This document shows, piece after piece, positions 59,249 to 64,000 of a stretch of DNA of 64,000 nucleotides (positions within the stretch are counted from its first letter, which is position 1; each line of letters starts with the position of its first letter). The notes under the pieces are model-generated. The model was given only the letters and a program-made list of their open reading frames with translations, made no database searches and had not been told where the DNA came from. Made by a program: the position numbers and the translations under genes. Origin of the DNA: Bacteroidia bacterium (lineage in GTDB: Bacteria; Bacteroidota; Bacteroidia; SXHM01); assembly GCA_022072225.1 (NCBI GenBank), contig JAJVIC010000002.1:533086-597085 (forward strand), given 5' to 3'.

Positions 59249-60973
59249 TCACTGTTTGATGATTTTTTTTGTGAACGATTTATTGTTTGTTTGAAGTTGA
59301 ATGAAGTAGATTCCGTTGCTTATATCAGAAAGATTTAACTGTATGTTTTTCTGTGATACAGGAATATGTTTTGAAAAAATCTGCTGACCTAAAACATCAG
59401 TTACGGAAATGATTGCATTGGCTGTTGTTTCAATCTGAATGTTAAGGATATTTGATGTGGGGTTTGGAAATGCCATCATAATTTCTGAAAAATTCTGTTC
59501 ACTTATACCATTTGAAGTTGTATCAATCACGAGGAAACTTCCCATCATCCCGTCATCTTCGTGATGAAGCAAGTGGCAGTGATACATATAAGGAACTGTA
59601 TCATTTGCAAAAGTTTCAAACTTGGTAATGACTTCTACATATTGCATTGGCATAACCAGCACCACATCTTTTTTTCCCTGCATGTAGTTGGGAACTGCTC
59701 CGCCATTTACATTCAATAAATAAAACTGTATATCGTGAATGTGAAAAGGATGCGCGATGCCTGTTTGATTGGTAATTCTCCATTTCTCAACGGTATTGAG
59801 TATGACTGTTTCATTGATTACTTCCATATCAAAATGATAGCCATTGATGTTGAAAGGACCTTCCACCTGCTGCTGTGCATTCATCATAGTATCGGGTGCG
59901 AGCGAAAAATTTCTTGAAACGGTGTGGTTAGTCCAGGGTGTGTTTGTGGTTAGCGCAGTTGGTATTGCTGTAACAGGGTTTGTTGTTTGTGCCATTACAT
60001 TAATTTGCAGGATTTCAAAATCTGCACCATTGAGAAAGTTTAAATCATAGCCGGGAATAGTTCCGCCCATCATGCCTGTAACGGTTGCTGCACCATGTAT
60101 TCCGTTTGGCAGTTCTGAACTGAAACTGTTAAGGTAAATTGTTTGACCTTGTAAACCCTGCAAGTCTAAAAGTATTTCAGCCCGTTCACCGGGGCTTAAT
60201 CTTAATCGTGTTAATGTTATTGCGCTGTCAAGTAATCCGCCATCGCTGGCAATCATTTTAAAAGATTGGTTGGCAGTGAAACCAAAATTGTAGGTGCGTG
60301 AAGAAGAGCCGTTGAGCATACGCAGACGAATGATTTGTGCAGGTGCATTGAGGTATGAATGCACTGTTCCGTTTACAAAAACAGCGGTGTCGTCTTCGGT
60401 TGCAACGGCAATCTGATTTAAAACATCAAATGCTTTTGTCTGAACGATAATGGGGAAATCATCAACGCCATATGTTCGCGGTAGTGTGAGCGCAGTTTCG
60501 ATACTATCTCTTATGATAATCATTCCTGCAAGCCCTTTTGAAACGTGGCGTTCGGTTTTACCTTCTCCGTGGGGATGATACCAAAATGTTCCCGCAGTAT
60601 TTAAAATTTGAAATTCCGGATTCCATGTTGCGCCCTGTTCAATTATTTGGTGAGGACCGCCATCGTCTTCAGGTGGAACGTGCAAGCCGTGCCAGTGAAT
60701 GGTTGTTGAGTTGCTGTTTCCCGTCAGGTTGTTGGTAACATTCATGGTTACCCAATCTCCATTATTGACTATTAAAGTTGGGGCAAGCAATGAGCCATTT
60801 ATGCCAAAAGTAGGCGTATTGATACCCGGATAAAATTGTGTTGTTCCGTTTTGAATGTTAAGATTAAAAACGGTTCCGCTCAAGGTATCAGGAATGAACA
60901 ATGCGTTTTGAGAAAATGAAGTAGTTGCAGTTGTAAGAATTGCCGCTACTAATGATTTGATTTTAGCAAACAT
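59249..60973 (-). CDS. T9SS-sorted multicopper oxidase
   Basis: A 574-residue exported protein with three cupredoxin domains. Copper motifs: STTIHWHGLHVPPEDDGG, GTFWYHPHGEGKTERH, GIAHPFHIHDIQFYLLNV and MYHCHLLHHEDDGMMGSFLV (H-C-H-x3-H-x4-M). All type 1, 2 and 3 copper ligands are present. A type A T9SS sorting domain follows (MMAFPNPTSNILNIQIET ... ISNGIYFIQLQTNNK). CueO-like enzymes oxidise Cu(I) to the less toxic Cu(II); T9SS export would place it at the outer surface rather than in the periplasm. Signal peptide: LVAAILTTATTSFSQ. Confidence 0.92.
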   Translation of the reverse strand: MFAKIKSLVAAILTTATTSFSQNALFIPDTLSGTVFNLNIQNGTTQFYPGINTPTFGINGSLLAPTLIVNNGDWVTMNVTNNLTGNSNSTTIHWHGLHVPPEDDGGPHQIIEQGATWNPEFQILNTAGTFWYHPHGEGKTERHVSKGLAGMIIIRDSIETALTLPRTYGVDDFPIIVQTKAFDVLNQIAVATEDDTAVFVNGTVHSYLNAPAQIIRLRMLNGSSSRTYNFGFTANQSFKMIASDGGLLDSAITLTRLRLSPGERAEILLDLQGLQGQTIYLNSFSSELPNGIHGAATVTGMMGGTIPGYDLNFLNGADFEILQINVMAQTTNPVTAIPTALTTNTPWTNHTVSRNFSLAPDTMMNAQQQVEGPFNINGYHFDMEVINETVILNTVEKWRITNQTGIAHPFHIHDIQFYLLNVNGGAVPNYMQGKKDVVLVMPMQYVEVITKFETFANDTVPYMYHCHLLHHEDDGMMGSFLVIDTTSNGISEQNFSEIMMAFPNPTSNILNIQIETTANAIISVTDVLGQQIFSKHIPVSQKNIQLNLSDISNGIYFIQLQTNNKSFTKKIIKQ

Positions 60974-61756
60974 TTATCGGGTAATATTGAGTTTGTGATT
61001 TACTGAATTTCCGTTTATAGAAAGTTGTAATACATAATTTCCTGCTGCCAAAGAAGCAGTGCTGAACGAGCGTTTGAACTTTTGTGCGGAAACATTATCG
61101 TTCATGAGCGTGCTCACTTTTTTTCCGAGCATATCAAAAATTTCTATGTTCAGGTTACCGCTCTCTTTCATGTCAAAAGAAAGTGTGAGCATATCGTTAG
61201 CGGGATTTGGGAATAGGTTGAAAGAAGTAAATACAGTTTCGTTTATAGCAGTAGCACCTAAAAAATCACGAATGTCGTTTCCGATAGTAGTTGTATCGCT
61301 TGTGGAAAGTCCGAGATAAGGACTTCCCAAAACAAGGTGAGAAGTCCCACCTCCTAAAACAACAATAGTTGGCATACCCATGCCGCCATAGTATGCAACC
61401 TGCGTTGCACCACTATCAATTGGAATAGCAGTGAAGCCATTGTTTGTAACCCAATTTGCAACGCTGGAACAAGTGTATGAATTAACATAGCCAATTGCAT
61501 AAGATTTTACTTTGCCGGGAAACTGTGCCAGCAAATCAGCCTTCAATGCTTCAAGTTTTTGTCCGGCAACAGGGCATGCTCCGCAATTCTGCATAAAGAA
61601 TTCTATAATTACTGCATTGCCTGCATCAAGGTCGGCAAAAAGGTGCTGCATGTTTCCGTTACAGTCCATGCGGTTGAAATCCATTGCGGTGGTTTGTGCA
61701 TTGGAATTTGCAGTTGTAAAAAATAATGCGATTGAGAGGTAAATTAAGTTTTTCAT
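60974..61756 (-). CDS. T9SS-sorted thioredoxin-fold protein
   Basis: A 260-residue exported protein. Signal peptide (NLIYLSIALFFTTANSNAQ), then a thioredoxin/AhpC-like domain with IEFFMQNCGACPVAGQKLEA (C-G-A-C) and the cis-Pro segment GGMGMPTIVVLGG. A third Cys is in YTCSSVANWV. The C-terminal sorting domain is LFPNPANDMLTLSFDM ... LAAGNYVLQLSINGN. Its stop codon abuts the multicopper oxidase ATG, so the two are almost certainly co-expressed. It may keep Cys or copper sites reduced, or protect surface proteins. Confidence 0.85.
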   Translation of the reverse strand: MKNLIYLSIALFFTTANSNAQTTAMDFNRMDCNGNMQHLFADLDAGNAVIIEFFMQNCGACPVAGQKLEALKADLLAQFPGKVKSYAIGYVNSYTCSSVANWVTNNGFTAIPIDSGATQVAYYGGMGMPTIVVLGGGTSHLVLGSPYLGLSTSDTTTIGNDIRDFLGATAINETVFTSFNLFPNPANDMLTLSFDMKESGNLNIEIFDMLGKKVSTLMNDNVSAQKFKRSFSTASLAAGNYVLQLSINGNSVNHKLNITR

Positions 61757-61792
61757 TTTTTTTGATTGTATTTATATTGTAAAGAAGATATG

Positions 61793-61810
61793 GTGTGCTG
61801 CGAAAGCACA
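61793..61810 (-). promoter_or_regulatory. Second hairpin in the leader of the thioredoxin-like gene
   Basis: TGTGCT-gcgaa-AGCACA, immediately next to the terminator at 61810-61833. Two consecutive hairpins ahead of the thioredoxin/oxidase genes could be an attenuator. Confidence 0.35.
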
Positions 61811-61833
61811 AAAACCGGATTAATAAGTCCGGT
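61810..61833 (-). terminator. Terminator between the HYC_CC_PP and thioredoxin-like genes
   Basis: On the minus strand, ACCGGA and TCCGGT flank an 8-base loop and are followed by TTTTT. Confidence 0.7.
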
Positions 61834-61853
61834 AGTAATAGGAAGAAGAGAAA

Positions 61854-62240
61854 TCAGATTCGGAAAGCGCGGTGTTGAATGTAAAGCGGGTGCTTTACTT
61901 CGTCAGGCGGATGTGCGCAGTTGTAAAATGTAGTCGGGTTGAAAGTAGATTGGTAAGTTGTCTGTTCATTAATATTCAGCGCAGGTTGAAATTCTTTTGT
62001 TTGTTGAAAGTTGAAAGAACATTGCTGTATCTTTTGCTGCTCATTATCTAACTGGTAAATTGTTGTTTCGTCTTTGCAGCAATCTTTCTTCATCTTCTTG
62101 TTGCCGCAACCGCATTTCCCTTTTTCATTAAAAAAAGAAACGGAAGCAATTTTGCCTCCGCAATAATGCACGGTTACCGAAAACCCTATTGAGGGTATCA
62201 GGTAAAGGAACATTATAAATATGATAGATATGCGTTTCAT
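61854..62240 (-). CDS. HYC_CC_PP family small exported protein
   Basis: A 128-residue protein named for its motifs: an exported N-terminus (IIFIMFLYLIPSIGFSV), then TVHYCGGKIASVSFF (HYC), CGCGNKKMKKDCCKDET (CC) and YNCAHPPDEVKHPL (PP). It is a probable periplasmic metal-binding protein in metal islands of Bacteroidota; this rests on the motif pattern and context. Its -7 element is TATCTTTG (62254-62261), 13 bases before the ATG. It is the first gene after the integrase and is followed by its own terminator. Confidence 0.78.
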   Translation of the reverse strand: MKRISIIFIMFLYLIPSIGFSVTVHYCGGKIASVSFFNEKGKCGCGNKKMKKDCCKDETTIYQLDNEQQKIQQCSFNFQQTKEFQPALNINEQTTYQSTFNPTTFYNCAHPPDEVKHPLYIQHRAFRI

Positions 62241-62253
62241 TTTTATAGTGGAA

Positions 62254-62261
62254 CAAAGATA
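62254..62261 (-). promoter_or_regulatory. -7 element TATCTTTG of the HYC_CC_PP gene
   Basis: The same octamer as in the promoter of the Cys-rich gene at 42922. The gene start is 13 bases downstream. The 30-bp conserved block is not present here. Confidence 0.45.
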
Positions 62262-62318
62262 GGATTGTTTTAATCATATTAAGTTTCTTCTTTCTGGTTT
62301 TTATTTGTTTGCAAGCAC

Positions 62319-63584
62319 TTAAACAATTTCCTTCCTTTCATTATCAGCATTCTTCTTTTTATTTAATTTCACCTCCAGTCCATCAATATCCTTACTCATT
62401 CTTTCAGGAGTAGTTTGATAATAAATCTGTGTCGTTTTTAAATCTCTGTGCCCCATCATTTTTGCAGCAGTGTCAATGGGAACTCCGTTGTTAGCACAAA
62501 TAGTAGTGGCAAATGTATGGCGGGCTTTATGACTCGAAATCATTTTGTTGATTCCAACGAAACTAAAAATCGTTTTTAGATTTCTGTTATGAGCTTGATT
62601 TGTTATTGAGGGGAAAATGCGCCCTGAATCAGGTTTGGGTGAAAAATTCTTGTAATCGGATATTATTTGTTCTGCCTTATCCAAAACAGGTATCAAAGAA
62701 TCCACATTAGATTTTTTCCTTTTTATGTATATCCATTTTCGTTTATCCATCCTTAATGTAATGTCATTGGTAGTTAAATCCATTAAATCACAAAATGCCA
62801 ATCCTGTATAACAGCTAAACAAAAATATATCACGGGAAAAACCTAATCCCTGTTTGGGTAATTCCAACGCTTCAATCTTTTTCATTTCTTCTTCCGTCAA
62901 ATAAACCTTTTCCTTCTGAATAGGCTTCTCCTTAATTTGGAGAAATGGGTTCTTATCAATCCACTCATGCATAATTGCATAGCTTATTATCCTTTTGATA
63001 CGTTGAAAATGTTTTATGTATCCGTTTTGATGGCAGGGACGTTTTTGGATTCTTGTGGTTAGAAAAAGTTTGAAATCTAAAATGAAACCTGCTTTAATTT
63101 GTTTTATGTCTATATCACTTTTTCCAAATTTGTTTTTTACAAATTCTTCCAAGAGTTTTACAGTTGAGTAATAGTTTTTTACTGTTCCTTGTGCGTAGGT
63201 TTTTCCAATTTCATTTTCTACAAAGGCTAAACAAGATTTAGCAATTTCGATTAGCCCTGTTATTTGTTCTTTATTACCAAGATATTCGGATTTAATGTTG
63301 TAAGCGGAAATTAGTTTCCCTTCATTGCACATCCTTGTGTAAATGTCATTCAGCTTATTTTTTTCTTTCAGCAGATATGTATTTATCGTTTCTATTTCCC
63401 TTCCATTTCCTTTGACCTTTCCTTTTTCAGAGTTCCACAATTCGGGTTCAATGTTTTGCTTTATTGAAATTTCGGCTCGCTCACCGTTTATGGTTATTCT
63501 GCACCATAGAGGGCATTTACCCTCAAAATTGGGTTTGGATTTATTCATCCAAAATATTATAGAGAATGTTTGATTTGATTTCAT
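62319..63584 (-). CDS. Tyrosine recombinase (integrase) of the island
   Basis: A 421-residue site-specific recombinase of the Bacteroidota type. An N-terminal Arm-like DNA-binding domain (FSIIFWMNKSKPNFEGKCPL, WCRITINGERAEIS) is followed by a core-binding SAM-like domain (~100-200) and the catalytic domain. Catalytic residues visible: HKARHTFAT (H-x-x-R), MMGHRDLKTTQIYYQTTPER (H and the Tyr nucleophile). The position usually held by the first Arg (CYTGLAFCDLMDLT) is Ala, as in many CTnDOT-like integrases. It should recombine the tRNA-derived att sites. Its promoter region shares a 42-bp element with the Xis-like gene at the other end. Confidence 0.93.
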   Translation of the reverse strand: MKSNQTFSIIFWMNKSKPNFEGKCPLWCRITINGERAEISIKQNIEPELWNSEKGKVKGNGREIETINTYLLKEKNKLNDIYTRMCNEGKLISAYNIKSEYLGNKEQITGLIEIAKSCLAFVENEIGKTYAQGTVKNYYSTVKLLEEFVKNKFGKSDIDIKQIKAGFILDFKLFLTTRIQKRPCHQNGYIKHFQRIKRIISYAIMHEWIDKNPFLQIKEKPIQKEKVYLTEEEMKKIEALELPKQGLGFSRDIFLFSCYTGLAFCDLMDLTTNDITLRMDKRKWIYIKRKKSNVDSLIPVLDKAEQIISDYKNFSPKPDSGRIFPSITNQAHNRNLKTIFSFVGINKMISSHKARHTFATTICANNGVPIDTAAKMMGHRDLKTTQIYYQTTPERMSKDIDGLEVKLNKKKNADNERKEIV

Positions 63585-63624
63585 GTGAAAAAATTTTTAC
63601 AAAGTTGTTTTGATGTCATGTAAT

Positions 63625-63666
63625 AGGCAATATCCTACGAATACGATTTGACTAAAAAGTAGTCGT
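63625..63666 (-). promoter_or_regulatory. 42-bp control element upstream of the integrase
   Basis: Minus strand: ACGACTACTTTTTA, seven bases, CGTATTCGTAG, three bases, ATTGCCT. It is followed after 18 bases by a -7-like AACTTTG (63606-63600), then 15 bases to the ATG. It matches the element at 24731-24772. Confidence 0.75.
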
Positions 63667-63731
63667 TATTAGCATCTTCACTACACAAATCCAGTTGGGT
63701 ATTTAGTCTGAAAAAATGTAACATGTTGATT

Positions 63732-63749
63732 AGGTAACCGAATAGGTAT
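63732..63749 (+). repeat. 12-bp repeat plus half copy, right end
   Basis: AGGTAACCGAAT followed by AGGTA; the second unit is degraded. Confidence 0.7.
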
Positions 63750-63800
63750 AGTAGGTAGTCTTGAAACCCTCGGAAAATCTACTGAAATGGTTGTTTTTTC

Positions 63801-63824
63801 AGGTAACCGAATAGGTAACCGAGT
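63801..63824 (+). repeat. Paired 12-bp repeat, right end
   Basis: AGGTAACCGAAT then AGGTAACCGAGT, followed by a weak third unit (AGGGAATCGAAA). Confidence 0.75.
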
Positions 63825-63905
63825 AGGGAATCGAAAGAGTAATAAAACTAAGTGCGGAAAAAATATTGAAAATTGTGAACGTCCTGTAAAATCAAAGGAT
63901 GTAGA

Positions 63906-63929
63906 AGGTAACCGAATAGGTAACCGAGT
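63906..63929 (+). repeat. Paired 12-bp repeat, right end, outermost
   Basis: AGGTAACCGAAT then AGGTAACCGAGT, the outermost repeat pair visible. Confidence 0.75.
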
Positions 63930-64000
63930 GATTTGATAGAATTTGGTATAGAATGGTGGTATTTTTTGTAACCACCCCCTGAATCCGTGTAGATTCAGGG

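Larger units (their letters stand above)
23221..64000. mobile_element. Integrative heavy-metal resistance island (right end not in window)
   Basis: The boundary is supported by the tRNA 3' fragment at 23221, a tyrosine integrase at the far end, paired 12-bp repeats at both ends and a Xis-like gene near the left end. Cargo is almost entirely metal handling: two RND systems, two P-type ATPases, multicopper oxidase, HMA proteins and Cys/His-rich exported proteins. No relaxase, VirD4/VirB4-like ATPase or Tra protein is visible, so it looks mobilisable or transduced rather than self-conjugative, unless those genes lie past base 64000. Confidence 0.75.
63585..64000. other. Gene-free region upstream of the integrase (416 bp)
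   Basis: No gene is seen. It contains the 42-bp control element, three clusters of 12-bp repeats, and a terminal palindrome (CCTGAATC-cgtgta-GATTCAGG at 63979-64000) cut by the window edge. No copy of the tRNA fragment is found, so the right attachment site lies outside the window. Confidence 0.75.

Noticed and set aside
63930-64000. Right attachment site
   Set aside because: No copy of the 21-bp tRNA end occurs here; only a GC palindrome cut by the window edge is seen.

Overview
The window looks like the chromosome of a Bacteroidota bacterium (Chitinophagia/Sphingobacteriia/Flavobacteriia-like) carrying a large heavy-metal genomic island. The assignment rests on type IX secretion (T9SS) C-terminal sorting domains on many secreted proteins, a CHU_C/type B sorting domain, a Bacteroidota PUR-alpha-like (DUF3276) protein, a Bacteroidota-type tyrosine recombinase and TAnnTTTG promoter -7 elements. 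Nothing in the sequence names a species.

Bases 1-23220 are chromosomal. They hold the 3' part of rho, a polytopic membrane protein, a small EamA/SMR-like transporter, an SBBP-repeat T9SS protein, a 21-bp minisatellite, a LuxR-type HTH protein, a T9SS-sorted adhesin-like protein, a lipoprotein, a nucleoid-associated protein, a second lipoprotein, two small membrane proteins and a metallophosphoesterase. Next comes a five-gene operon (13346-20170) with two collagen-like Gly-X-Y proteins, each followed by a small exported partner, then a T9SS-sorted surface protein and a strong terminator. A rhomboid-like protease, a small membrane protein, dnaN and the DUF3276 gene follow.

At 23221-23241 lies the 3' end of a tRNA gene (probably tRNA-Pro) with no tRNA body. 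I read it as the left boundary of an integrated element that runs past base 64000. Paired 12-bp repeats (AGGTAACCGAAT) occur just inside this end and three more times near the tyrosine integrase (62319-63584). A gapless 42-bp element with 34 identical bases lies upstream of both the integrase and a Xis-like gene at the opposite end. I see no relaxase, coupling protein or type IV secretion genes.

The left 4 kb of the island reads rightward: an unknown protein, the Xis-like protein, a small acidic protein and a Zn-ribbon/RecA-like ATPase. Everything from 63.6 kb down to 26.9 kb reads leftward in long, tightly packed operons. One segment (40871-26870) encodes a CzcA-CzcC fusion pump, a CzcB adaptor, a Zn/Cd/Pb-type P-ATPase, a His-rich periplasmic protein, T9SS-sorted FG-GAP and arginine-deiminase-like proteins, DUF3703, an HMA protein, a czcD remnant and an SRPBCC protein. 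The other segment (61756-43207) encodes an exported thioredoxin-like protein, a multicopper oxidase, an AraC regulator with an HMA-like N-terminus, an HMA-MauE membrane protein, a methyltransferase, a metal-binding lipoprotein, a CusA pump split into two ORFs, PAP2, a P2-type ATPase, an ATP-cone nuclease, a beta-CASP hydrolase, TolC and two CusB-like adaptors. Small Cys-rich exported proteins sit between and beside these blocks. Two of them share an upstream element and an apparently leaderless promoter. Together the genes suggest copper/silver and zinc/cadmium/cobalt export, periplasmic copper oxidation and metal sequestration.
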